Assembly (NCBI RefSeq): GCF_029581355.1
Contig: NZ_CP120849.1
Coordinates: forward strand, 2,822,501-2,886,500
DNA: 64,000 nucleotides
Source of the DNA: Parabacteroides chongii
GTDB lineage: Bacteria; Bacteroidota; Bacteroidia; Bacteroidales; Tannerellaceae
Direction of reading: 5' to 3'
Positions 9,427-18,266 of the stretch are shown piece after piece; position 1 is the stretch's first letter, and every line of letters begins with the position of its first letter. Both the position numbers and the translations under genes were made by a program. The notes under the pieces were generated by a model, which did no database searches, had not been told where the DNA came from, and saw only the letters and a list, made by a program, of their open reading frames with translations.

Positions 9427-12162
9427 ATGAAATTATTAAAACTATCGGTGGCACTTCTTTGCCTGTCTTCTTTGTCTGCCGGTCAGCTTTATGCGCAAGC
9501 TGATAATTATAAGAAACATAAGAATGATGAGGTTTCCCAAGTAAATAATCAGGAGATGACCTTTTATTTAGTGTTTAAGAGCCATTTCGACATAGGCTAT
9601 TCGGCATTGGCGCGGGATGTGGTACATGAATACCGTACATCCATGATCGACAAGGCTATGGATGTAATGGATAAGAATGCAGACAAGTTGAAGGATACTC
9701 AGTTTGCCTGGACTGTTCCCGGCTGGCCTCTGGAGCAAATGTTGTGGGACAGACAGTCGCCCGAACGCCGATTGCGTATTGAACATCAGTTGAAAAGTGG
9801 TAACCTGGTGACGCATGCCCTCCCTTTCACTACACATACGGGAACATTGGAAGTGGAAGACCTGGTACGTGGCTTGGGATATGCTTCCTCTTTGGCGCGC
9901 CAATATAACCTGCCGCTTCCTACCGATGGAAAGATGACGGATGTGCCTGGACACACCTGGATACTTCCGACAATTCTGCATCATGCGGGAATCAAATTTT
10001 TTCATTTCGGCTCGAACCCGACTAACCGTGTGGTACAGGTTCCAACCTTGTTCTGGTGGGAAGGACCGGACGGTTCAAGAGTGCTGACGATGTTTTCAGA
10101 AGGATACGGCGGTGGCGTATTCCCTCCCGAAGAATGGAAGCACAAGGCGTGGCTGACGTTCGTACATGCAGGCGACAATGCCGGACCTCCTGCCGCTGAA
10201 GAGGTGGAGAAGGTGATTGCACATATCAAAGCAAAATATCCGAAAGCTAAAATACATATAGGTAAGATGTCTGACTTTGCGGATGCTATTTTGGCTGAGA
10301 ATCCGGAACTGCCTGTCGTACGGGGAGACATGTCCGACAGTTGGGTACACGGTGTGATGTCGAACCCGCAGGCCACACAAAAGGCTCGCCGGATACGCCC
10401 GTTGATACCGGCTTTAGAAACTTTGCATACGCAAGGCAGGGAGTGGGGTATCATCCCGTATGAGATTGATGAGGATATGGCTTATATCTACGACAAAAGT
10501 TTGATGTATGGTGAACATACCTGGGGGTTGGCAGACCAGCATTTCATCCCCGGATTGGTGGGGAAGGAATGGCATAAGAACTATGTCTCCGGTTTGATTC
10601 CCAATTACGCTCGCATGGTGGAATCGTGGGAAGAGCATATCGGCTATATCGAGGATGCGGAAAAGGCATTACGTCCGGAGTTGGAAAATGAACTGTACAC
10701 CTTAGCTGAAAATGTGGCACAGGATGGCTTCCGCTTTGTGGTTTACAATCCGCTGCCGTGGAAGCGTGGTGGCAGGGTTGACTTCGCTTTGCCTACACAA
10801 GGTTCTATCCGGGATGCTTACGTAAAAGAAGTGGGTACCGACCGTATTCATAAACTGATGGTGTATGGTGCCGATTCGAAACGACTGGGTACATTCTGTG
10901 TTGAAGATATTCCGGCGAATGGATATAAAACATACGTTTTGACCAATGAGGCTCCGGCTGATGAAAAAATTACATTGAAGGGTGACGAACGTGCAGGCTT
11001 TATCGAAAACCAGTGGTATAAGGTAACGTTTGACCGGTCGCGTGGTTGCATAAAGAGTATCTGGGATAAGGTGAACAACCGCGAACTAGTAGACTCTCGT
11101 GCCAAAGACGGTTTTGGCACATATGTTTATGAACGTTATGACAAGAAACAATCGCTGCAATATCTGAAAGAGTATATTTACGACGGCTATAAGAATTCGC
11201 ATTACCGCATCACCGGCAAGAGTTCTTACCTCGACGACCGGACGAAAGGAGTACATGAATCTGTCCGTCGGATGGAGTTGTATGTGGAAGATCATAAATC
11301 ATCTATTCAGGCGATCCTTGTTCCGCCTGTTTCGGTTGGGGAGGAAAAGCATACAGCCGGTCTGAAGGTGACGCTTTATGAAAATATCCCCTATATCGAT
11401 ATCAAATTGTCAATAGTAAACAAACCTGCCACTGAAGAGCCGGAAGCCGGATGGATCGCATTTCCTTTCCGGACAGTGGAACCGGAATATCGTATCGGTC
11501 GCCTGGGTTCGGTGATAGATCCGGCCAAAGACCTGATAGAAGGTAGTCAATTCAATTACATTTGGTCGAACTCAGGATTGATGATAAAGGATAAGGAGTA
11601 TTCGATCGGCATTTGTGCTTTGGATGCTCCGGCTTTTCAACTGGGTGATCTGAACTTTATGCACTTCGCGGATAAATATGAGAACCCTCAGTCGCATGTT
11701 TATTTTAATCTGTTTAATAATCGTTGGAATACCAACTTTACCTCTTTTTGGAATGGCAACCTGACTACGGAAGTACGTTTATGGGTGAACCGGGCGAGTG
11801 CAGACGATGCATCCGGTCTGGTTATTCCGGCTTGGGAAACCCGTCTGCCATTGCAAGTTGGCATTGCAACCTGTCCCGGCGGCAAGTTGCCTGTAACAAA
11901 AGAAGGAGTAAAAGTATCACGCAAAGGGGTACTTGTTACTGCTTACGGCAACAATCCGGATGGTGAAGGCAAGCTGTTACGTCTTTGGGAAGAGACCGGA
12001 GAAAGTGGTTTCTGTGAAGTCTCTTTGCCAATTCGAAAAGACGGAGTGGCACAACCGGTAAATTTGAGAGGTGTTCCCTGCGGGCAGCCAGTCAAGATAC
12101 AGGACGGCACGTTTAAAGTTCAGTTGGATGGATTTGCCCCTGCTTCTTATCTGCTTTATTAA
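9427..12162 (+). CDS. GH38-like alpha-mannosidase (paralogue 1)
   Basis: A 911-residue secreted protein (signal peptide about residues 1-24). The GH38 zinc-site pattern is present: HFDIGY (H53, D55), TDVPGHTW (D172, equivalent to the catalytic nucleophile and metal ligand) and GEHTWGLA (H364). GH38 enzymes are retaining, zinc-dependent alpha-mannosidases. The C-terminal half is beta-rich as in the family, with WNTNFTSFWNG near residue 768. It may belong to the Bacteroidota subgroup annotated as DUF5054. Similar proteins start at 18267, 59524 and 63724. It is the last gene of the 4161-12162 run, and a shared 68-bp promoter/hairpin element starts two bases after its stop codon. Confidence 0.88.
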   Translation: MKLLKLSVALLCLSSLSAGQLYAQADNYKKHKNDEVSQVNNQEMTFYLVFKSHFDIGYSALARDVVHEYRTSMIDKAMDVMDKNADKLKDTQFAWTVPGWPLEQMLWDRQSPERRLRIEHQLKSGNLVTHALPFTTHTGTLEVEDLVRGLGYASSLARQYNLPLPTDGKMTDVPGHTWILPTILHHAGIKFFHFGSNPTNRVVQVPTLFWWEGPDGSRVLTMFSEGYGGGVFPPEEWKHKAWLTFVHAGDNAGPPAAEEVEKVIAHIKAKYPKAKIHIGKMSDFADAILAENPELPVVRGDMSDSWVHGVMSNPQATQKARRIRPLIPALETLHTQGREWGIIPYEIDEDMAYIYDKSLMYGEHTWGLADQHFIPGLVGKEWHKNYVSGLIPNYARMVESWEEHIGYIEDAEKALRPELENELYTLAENVAQDGFRFVVYNPLPWKRGGRVDFALPTQGSIRDAYVKEVGTDRIHKLMVYGADSKRLGTFCVEDIPANGYKTYVLTNEAPADEKITLKGDERAGFIENQWYKVTFDRSRGCIKSIWDKVNNRELVDSRAKDGFGTYVYERYDKKQSLQYLKEYIYDGYKNSHYRITGKSSYLDDRTKGVHESVRRMELYVEDHKSSIQAILVPPVSVGEEKHTAGLKVTLYENIPYIDIKLSIVNKPATEEPEAGWIAFPFRTVEPEYRIGRLGSVIDPAKDLIEGSQFNYIWSNSGLMIKDKEYSIGICALDAPAFQLGDLNFMHFADKYENPQSHVYFNLFNNRWNTNFTSFWNGNLTTEVRLWVNRASADDASGLVIPAWETRLPLQVGIATCPGGKLPVTKEGVKVSRKGVLVTAYGNNPDGEGKLLRLWEETGESGFCEVSLPIRKDGVAQPVNLRGVPCGQPVKIQDGTFKVQLDGFAPASYLLY

Positions 12163-12163
12163 A

Positions 12164-12231
12164 AGCAATAATAATCCACGAAATAGGCAGCTATTTGCTA
12201 TTTTAAAAGGGAATAGCTGCCTTTATATTTG
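12164..12231 (+). promoter_or_regulatory. 68-bp shared promoter/hairpin element, copy 1
   Basis: It starts AGCAATAATAATCCAC, contains the perfect 11-bp inverted repeat AGGCAGCTATT / AATAGCTGCCT, and ends in the Bacteroides -7 box TATATTTG (12224-12231). A TTTT at 12201-12204 lies 19 bp upstream of the -7 box and could serve as a degenerate -33 element. The hairpin lies between and over the promoter boxes, as an operator would. Its T-rich 3' side could also terminate transcription from the GH38-like gene just upstream. Near-identical 68-bp copies lie at 44821-44888 and 57498-57565. Confidence 0.75.
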
Positions 12232-12270
12232 CGACATCAAAAAGATGTGATACTTATTAATATTTAAACC

Positions 12271-14166
12271 ATGAAAAAGATACTATGCTTCATCTCGATG
12301 TTCTGTCTGTGCGGAAATATGTTATCAGCCAAAGAATATCATGTGTCGGTAAAAGGAAGTGATGCCAATAACGGTGATGTTTCATCCCCTTTCAAAACAA
12401 TTAACTGGGCTGCCCAGAAGGCTTTGCCGGGAGATACGGTTACGGTTCATAACGGAACTTATCGTGAATGGGTGAATCCGCTGAGTGGTGGGGAACGGGA
12501 AGGGAAACGTATCCTGTATCGGGTAGCCGATGGTGAAAAAGCAGAAATTAAGGGCTCGGAATTAGTAACGGGCTGGAAAAAAGAGAAGAAAGGCAAAGGC
12601 GTATGGAAAGTCGTATTGCCGAATACATTCTTTGGAAATTATAATCCGTTCAACGACCGTTTATTCGGTGACTGGCTCTGGTCTGAGCGGGTTCATCATA
12701 CGGGAGATGTTTATCTGAACGATGTTTCACTGTATGAAGAATTTAGTTTGGATAAGGTGTTTACGCCGGATACACTGCGGACAATCCGTGATCCGCAAGG
12801 ATGTACGAATGTTTGGTTTGCAGAGGTGGACGCTAACAATACAACTATTTATGCAAACTTTGGAAACGTTGATCCGAATAAGGAGATAGTAGAGGTTTCA
12901 GTTCGCCCTACCTGCTTCTATCCGACTCGTGAAGGACTGAATTACATCACGATTCGTGGCTTCCATATCAGCCAGGCAGCTACGCAATGGGCTGCTCCGA
13001 CGGCTGAACAGGTCGGTATGGTCGCTCCGCATTGGAGTAAAGGTTGGATTATTGAAGACAATATCATCAAAAACTCCCGTAGCAATGGTATTACCTTAGG
13101 AAAAGAACGTGCCAGTGGGCATAACCTGGAGTGCAACGATCCACGTTTGGATGGCACATTGCATTATATCGAAGTCATATTTAATACGCTACGTCGTGGT
13201 TGGAGCAAGGATAATGTCGGCTCACATATCGTTCGGAATAATATTATTTCCGATTGCGAACAGACCGGTATTTGTGGTAGTATGGGAGCTGCGTTCAGTG
13301 AAATCTATGGAAATCATATTTATAATATCTTAGTGAAGCAGCAATTTAGTGGTGCGGAGATGGCCGGTATTAAATTACATGGTGCGATAGATACATATAT
13401 TCACCACAATCGGATTCATAAATCTGGTAATTATGGGATTTGGTTGGACTGGATGGCTCAGGGAGCCCGGGTATCATCCAATTTGTTATATGATAATTTG
13501 GCACAGGATTTGTTCTTTGAAGTGTCTCATGGCCCTTACATAGTAGACAATAACATTTCTTTATCGCCACGCACAATACAGGAAAATACTGATGGAGGTG
13601 CGTACTTGCATAATATTTTCTCAGGAGATATCAACCGTTTGGACGATCAACGCTACACTCCGTATCACTTGAATCATTCAACTGAGGTGAAAGGTATCCG
13701 GACCATCACTGAAGGCGACCATCGCTTCTATAACAATCTCTTTATCGGTGGAGATAACAGTGAGTTGAAATATGGAATGGTCGTGTTCGATGTCTCTCAA
13801 CGTCCGATCTATGCAGAGAACAATCTGTTCCTTAACGGAGCTCTGCCTATGACAAATAAAACGCAGGATTGGGTAGAAAATACAGTCGATCCGAAGCTAA
13901 GAGTGGAAGAAACGGCAGATGGAGAAGTGTATCTTGTTAGTGACATTAATCTGCAGGAACTATCCTCTTTCAAAGGAAAAGGAATTGATGCCGACCGCCT
14001 TGGTATTACCCAGTTGACCGGATTCCCATTTGAGAACTTTGACGGTACTCCTTTCTGCTTGGAGAAAGACTATCTGGGTAATAAGCGTTCTGCGTCTCCG
14101 GTTGTGGGACCGGTAGAAAGTTTGCCTTCTTCCAAACGTATAAAAGTGTGGCCTAACTTAAAATAA
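12271..14166 (+). CDS. GH120 beta-xylosidase, right-handed beta-helix (copy 1)
   Basis: A 631-residue secreted protein (signal peptide about 1-20). The sequence follows the GH120 beta-xylosidase type enzyme XylC of Thermoanaerobacterium closely in motif order: SPFKTINWAAQKALPGDTV, GTYREWVNP, WSKGWIIEDNII, GSHIVRNNII and EVSHGPYIVDNN. The two known catalytic acids of that family correspond to D393 in WLDWMAQG and E417 in FFEVSHGP. GH120 enzymes release terminal beta-linked xylose and have a parallel beta-helix fold, which fits the Asn- and Ile-rich repeats here. It is the first gene after the 68-bp element and is followed after 6 bp by GH43. The second copy is at 57590-59467. Confidence 0.92.
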   Translation: MKKILCFISMFCLCGNMLSAKEYHVSVKGSDANNGDVSSPFKTINWAAQKALPGDTVTVHNGTYREWVNPLSGGEREGKRILYRVADGEKAEIKGSELVTGWKKEKKGKGVWKVVLPNTFFGNYNPFNDRLFGDWLWSERVHHTGDVYLNDVSLYEEFSLDKVFTPDTLRTIRDPQGCTNVWFAEVDANNTTIYANFGNVDPNKEIVEVSVRPTCFYPTREGLNYITIRGFHISQAATQWAAPTAEQVGMVAPHWSKGWIIEDNIIKNSRSNGITLGKERASGHNLECNDPRLDGTLHYIEVIFNTLRRGWSKDNVGSHIVRNNIISDCEQTGICGSMGAAFSEIYGNHIYNILVKQQFSGAEMAGIKLHGAIDTYIHHNRIHKSGNYGIWLDWMAQGARVSSNLLYDNLAQDLFFEVSHGPYIVDNNISLSPRTIQENTDGGAYLHNIFSGDINRLDDQRYTPYHLNHSTEVKGIRTITEGDHRFYNNLFIGGDNSELKYGMVVFDVSQRPIYAENNLFLNGALPMTNKTQDWVENTVDPKLRVEETADGEVYLVSDINLQELSSFKGKGIDADRLGITQLTGFPFENFDGTPFCLEKDYLGNKRSASPVVGPVESLPSSKRIKVWPNLK

Positions 14167-14172
14167 CAATCA

Positions 14173-15594
14173 ATGTCATATAAAATTCATTTATCCCTGG
14201 CGGGCAGCCTGCTTATGGCAGGACTGCTTGCCAGTTGTCAGTTTGACATAAAACAGGTAGCGGATGGTAATGCCGCCCCTGTTTCAACCAACCGAATGCT
14301 TAATCCTATCGCACCTCCGGGAGTATATATCGCTGATCCGGAAGTAAGACAGATGCCCGATGGACGTATCTATGTCTACGGATCGCGTGATGAACCGGGC
14401 AACGCCTGGTGTTCGCGTTCCTATAACGTGCTTTCTTCCTCCGATCTGGTGAACTGGAATGTGGAACAATTTTCTTTTGCTACTGACGGACCGGGTAAAC
14501 AAGTGGATTATACCGACAGGATCTTATACGCTCCGGATTGTATCTATCATGACGGAAAATATTATCTCTACTATTGTTTGGCAGGAGGTGGTGACGATGA
14601 AGGTGTCGCTGTATCTTCTTCTCCTTACGGTCCGTTTAAAAATGGAAAAGTGATGGAAGGTGCAAAAGGTATCGATCCCTCCGTATTCATTGATGATGAT
14701 GGGCAGGCCTATCTCTATTGGGGACAAGGATATGCCAAAGGAGCGAAATTGAGTAAAGATATGCTCTCGATCGAAGGTGCCGTGCACGATAGCTTGCTGA
14801 CGTATGAAACTCATTTCTTCAACGAGGGCAGTTCTGTCCGGAAAAGGAATGGTATCTATTATTTTGTGTATGGAAGCCATTCGCAGCATGGAGAATCCAA
14901 TTGTGCAACGTTGGATTATGCGACATCGACATCGCCGTTAGGCCCTTATACGTATAGAGGGGTTATTATCGATAATTGGGGCAGTGGCCGGAATTTGGTG
15001 AATAACCATGGTTGTATTACCGAAATCAACGGTCAGTGGTACATTGCTTATCATCGTCCCACTCATGCTAGTGCGACCATGCGAAAGGCTTGCCTGGAGC
15101 CAATTACTTTTAATCCGGACGGAACGATCCCAAAAGTAGAAATGACTACGCAGGGGATTGGCGGACCTATCTCTCCTTTATACCGGATGGATGCTGCCAG
15201 AGCTTGTCTGATGTCAGGTAATGTTATGGTATCCGTACGTCGTCCGGCGAATGATATTCCGGTCGAATATCTGGCAGCTATTCGCGATGGCGATCATGCG
15301 TATTGGAAATATTATGACTTTACCGGTTCGGATGTCAACCATTTCATTTGTAAGACCTGGGATAAAAACAAAGCGGCTAAGATCGAGATTCGCCTGGATA
15401 GTCCGGACGGTGAGTTGATCGGGACCTGCGAGATAGCTCCGATGCAGGGTGAAACGGCGTATGCTATTCATGAAACGAAAATCAAACCGGTCACAGGAAA
15501 ACATGCACTGGTATTGGTCTTTAAGGCGGTTGGAGCGGAGACCTCCGAGGAAAATTTATTGAACCTGGAATGGTTTGTTTTTGAGAAAAGATAA
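14173..15594 (+). CDS. GH43 beta-xylosidase or alpha-L-arabinofuranosidase with C-terminal CBM6-like domain, lipoprotein
   Basis: A 473-residue protein with a lipobox ending at Cys22 (LLASC). The five-bladed propeller features of GH43 are clear: base in IADPEV (D55), pKa-modulating Asp in GIDPSVF (D168), and general acid in FFNEGSS (E218). The C-terminal 140 residues or so form a beta-sandwich resembling family 6 carbohydrate-binding modules (DHAYWKYYDFTG and the final LNLEWFVFEK). GH43 members act mainly on beta-xylosides or alpha-L-arabinofuranosides, and the exact subfamily was not determined. It sits between GH120 and GH2 in a tight three-gene operon, which favours action on a pentose-bearing side chain. 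Confidence 0.92.
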   Translation: MSYKIHLSLAGSLLMAGLLASCQFDIKQVADGNAAPVSTNRMLNPIAPPGVYIADPEVRQMPDGRIYVYGSRDEPGNAWCSRSYNVLSSSDLVNWNVEQFSFATDGPGKQVDYTDRILYAPDCIYHDGKYYLYYCLAGGGDDEGVAVSSSPYGPFKNGKVMEGAKGIDPSVFIDDDGQAYLYWGQGYAKGAKLSKDMLSIEGAVHDSLLTYETHFFNEGSSVRKRNGIYYFVYGSHSQHGESNCATLDYATSTSPLGPYTYRGVIIDNWGSGRNLVNNHGCITEINGQWYIAYHRPTHASATMRKACLEPITFNPDGTIPKVEMTTQGIGGPISPLYRMDAARACLMSGNVMVSVRRPANDIPVEYLAAIRDGDHAYWKYYDFTGSDVNHFICKTWDKNKAAKIEIRLDSPDGELIGTCEIAPMQGETAYAIHETKIKPVTGKHALVLVFKAVGAETSEENLLNLEWFVFEKR

Positions 15595-15631
15595 TTGAAT
15601 ATCGAATAAGAGATAGCTTGGTAAAATCGTT

Positions 15632-18160
15632 ATGAGAAAGTTTGTTTTAATTAGTATATGGATTATCTGTATCGGGCTGTTTGCATGGGGACAGCGGGAA
15701 GAATTGAATTTTGACAGAGACTGGCGGTTTGCCCGGTTTGGCTTACAGGCTGATGGCTCTCGTTGTCCGGAACCGGCTTCTCCCGAAGCCAGCTCGTTCG
15801 ATGATTCGGGTTGGCGATTGTTGGATGTCCCTCATGATTGGGCGATTGAAGGTCCGTTTCGTAAAGATTTGGATGGATATACCGGTAAGCTCCCCTGGCA
15901 AGGGATCGGTTGGTATCGTAAACATTTCGAAGTGTCGGTGAAAGATAAGCAGAAACAGTTTTATCTGGACTTCGACGGAGCCATGGCAAATGCCGAGGTT
16001 TGGCTGAACGGAAAGAAAGTCGGTGAACGTCCTTTCGGTTACAGTTCTTTCCGGGTTGATCTGACTCCTCATCTTCTTTATGGAAAAGAGAATGTGGTGG
16101 CTGTGAGGTTGAACACCGAAAAGTTTGGATCGCGTTGGTATCCGGGAGCAGGAATCTATCGGCATGTGCGACTGGTCAAAACGGAACCGGTGCATGTAGC
16201 TCATTGGGGTGTTTTTGTGACAACACCTCAGGTTACTCCCGAACAGGCTGTCGCTAAAGTGGCTGTGGAGATACAGAACACACTTTCTGATAATACGAAA
16301 GGAGCCTATAAAGTAGATATTTATGAATTGGACGAGGACGATCGTCCAGGTAAATTAGTCGCCGAATCCGACAAACGCCCATTGACATTGCTTTCCGGAA
16401 AGACCGGGATAGACAGTGTGGAGCTTTGCATAGCATCACCCAAGTTGTGGAGTATCGAAGAAACGAACCGTTATCTGGCTCGGGTTACGGTGTATAATAA
16501 ACGCAAGCAGGTAGATGTTTATGATGTCCTGTTTGGTATCCGCACGATCGAATTTACACATGACAATGGTTTCTTGTTGAACGGAAAACGGGTGCAGATC
16601 AATGGAACATGTAATCACCATGACCTGGGTGCTTTAGGAGCGGCGATGAATGTGGTGGCTTTGGAGCGTCAGTTACGTATTTTGAAGAGTTTCGGTTGTA
16701 ATGCGCTTCGAACATCCCATAATCCGCCTGCACCGGAACTGTTGATGCTTGCCGACAAAATGGGTTTCATTGTGATGGATGAGTTGTTTGATAGCTGGAC
16801 GATCGGTAAAAAAGAAAACGATTACAGCGTCTTATATGATGAATGGCATGAGAAAGACATCGAGATGTTGGTGTGTCGTGACCGTAATCATCCTTCCGTT
16901 ATTATGTGGAGTACGGGGAATGAGTTACCGGAACAATATGAACCGGAAAGGGGAATCGTCCGGCATTTGACAGAAGTTGTACATTGCTTTGACCGTACCC
17001 GCCCGGCTACGTTCGGGGCTTCTTATCCGAGTAAGTCGGCTATGAACGGTACGGAATTGCAAGTCGATGTGCATGGTATGAATTATGCAGCCGGTGTATA
17101 TGGAGGTCCTGATTTTTATGGAGAGTTTCTAAATAAGAAGGGACATGAACACTTGTCCGGTTATTCCAGCGAATCGAGTTCAACAATGAGTTCGAGAGGT
17201 GAATACTTCCCTCGTCAGTATCATGTTTCCTCATACGATTTAACGGAACCGGGATGGGGAGGACTGCCTGATTGGGAGTTTGCCGCATTGGATAAGTATC
17301 CTGGTATTTGTGGAGAATTTGTATGGACCGGCTTCGATTATTTAGGTGAGCCGACTCCTTTCAACAGTGATGCCAGTGTTTTATTGAACCATTCGGCAGC
17401 TATGAGTGAAGAAGAACTGGCTGCACAGCGTGAAGAACTGGAAAAGATAGAACGTAACCGCCCGACCTCCCGCAGCAGTTATTTCGGGATTGTCGACTTG
17501 GCGGGCTTTCCTAAAGATCGCTATTATTTATATAAATCCCGCTGGATGCCGGATACGCCGATGGTACATATTCTTCCGCACTGGAATTTTCCGGACAGGA
17601 TTGGGCTGGTAACACCTGTATTTGTTTACAGCTCTGGTGATGAGGTGGAGTTGTTCTTAAATGGTGAATCGTTAGGAAAGAAAGTGAAACAACCTTATGA
17701 ATATCGCTTCCGTTGGGACAGTGTGGTCTATCAGCCGGGCGAATTGATAGCTGTTGCCTATAAGCAAAATCGAAAATGGGCAGAGGCTTCGGTGAAGACA
17801 ACCGGTGATGCTATTCGTTTAAAAGCCGAACCGGATAAGACCGTAATCAAGGCGGATGGTGAGGATTTGGTTTTCGTAAAAGTTTCGTTCGAAGACAAAG
17901 ACGGAAATGCCGTACCGACTGCCGAAAATATGATTACCTGCACATTGGAGGGAGACGGAGAGATCGTGGCAACCGATAATGGGGATCCGACCTGTCTGAT
18001 CACTTTCTCAGAACCGGCTCGTCCTGCCTTTAACGGCCTGTTTTTAGCGATAATCAAAGCGAAACGGAATGGAGTCCGTCCGCTTCGTTTGACTATAACA
18101 TCAGAGGGGTTGGAGAAAGCAATAGTCGACATAAAAATAGGCTCAGCTACTAAGTACTAA
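15632..18160 (+). CDS. GH2 family glycosidase with DUF4982-type C-terminus
   Basis: An 842-residue secreted protein (signal peptide about 1-20). The domain order is GH2 N-terminal sugar-binding domain (RDWRFARFG to about 190), immunoglobulin-like domain (to about 310), TIM barrel, then a DUF4982-like and a C-terminal immunoglobulin-like domain. The acid/base is E431 in STGNELPE. The nucleophile is probably E514 in SSESSSTMSSRG, by alignment to the usual SETAS-type motif. GEFVWTGFDY on the last strand is intact. GH2 covers beta-galactosidases, beta-glucuronidases and beta-mannosidases. The DUF4982 layout is most common in exo-acting beta-galactosidase-like enzymes, but specificity is open. It is the last gene of the GH120-GH43-GH2 operon. 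Confidence 0.92.
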   Translation: MRKFVLISIWIICIGLFAWGQREELNFDRDWRFARFGLQADGSRCPEPASPEASSFDDSGWRLLDVPHDWAIEGPFRKDLDGYTGKLPWQGIGWYRKHFEVSVKDKQKQFYLDFDGAMANAEVWLNGKKVGERPFGYSSFRVDLTPHLLYGKENVVAVRLNTEKFGSRWYPGAGIYRHVRLVKTEPVHVAHWGVFVTTPQVTPEQAVAKVAVEIQNTLSDNTKGAYKVDIYELDEDDRPGKLVAESDKRPLTLLSGKTGIDSVELCIASPKLWSIEETNRYLARVTVYNKRKQVDVYDVLFGIRTIEFTHDNGFLLNGKRVQINGTCNHHDLGALGAAMNVVALERQLRILKSFGCNALRTSHNPPAPELLMLADKMGFIVMDELFDSWTIGKKENDYSVLYDEWHEKDIEMLVCRDRNHPSVIMWSTGNELPEQYEPERGIVRHLTEVVHCFDRTRPATFGASYPSKSAMNGTELQVDVHGMNYAAGVYGGPDFYGEFLNKKGHEHLSGYSSESSSTMSSRGEYFPRQYHVSSYDLTEPGWGGLPDWEFAALDKYPGICGEFVWTGFDYLGEPTPFNSDASVLLNHSAAMSEEELAAQREELEKIERNRPTSRSSYFGIVDLAGFPKDRYYLYKSRWMPDTPMVHILPHWNFPDRIGLVTPVFVYSSGDEVELFLNGESLGKKVKQPYEYRFRWDSVVYQPGELIAVAYKQNRKWAEASVKTTGDAIRLKAEPDKTVIKADGEDLVFVKVSFEDKDGNAVPTAENMITCTLEGDGEIVATDNGDPTCLITFSEPARPAFNGLFLAIIKAKRNGVRPLRLTITSEGLEKAIVDIKIGSATKY

Positions 18161-18235
18161 TTGTATTTGGTACAATACGTAAGATTGTATAACTTAATAA
18201 AAGGAAAGTATAAATCGATTATATGCTATTCCTCC

Positions 18236-18243
18236 TATTTTTG
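18236..18243 (+). promoter_or_regulatory. Putative -7 promoter box for the 18267-25553 operon
   Basis: TATTTTTG matches the Bacteroides TAnnTTTG consensus and lies 23 bp before the ATG at 18267. That gives a very short leader. No good -33 TTTG is visible at 19-21 bp upstream. Confidence 0.5.
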
Positions 18244-18266
18244 CATCACATTATACTTACACTTAT

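Noticed and set aside
18159..18176. Small hairpin ATTGTA/TACAAT after the GH2 gene as a terminator
   Set aside because: The 6-bp AT-rich stem has no T tract. It is too weak to call.
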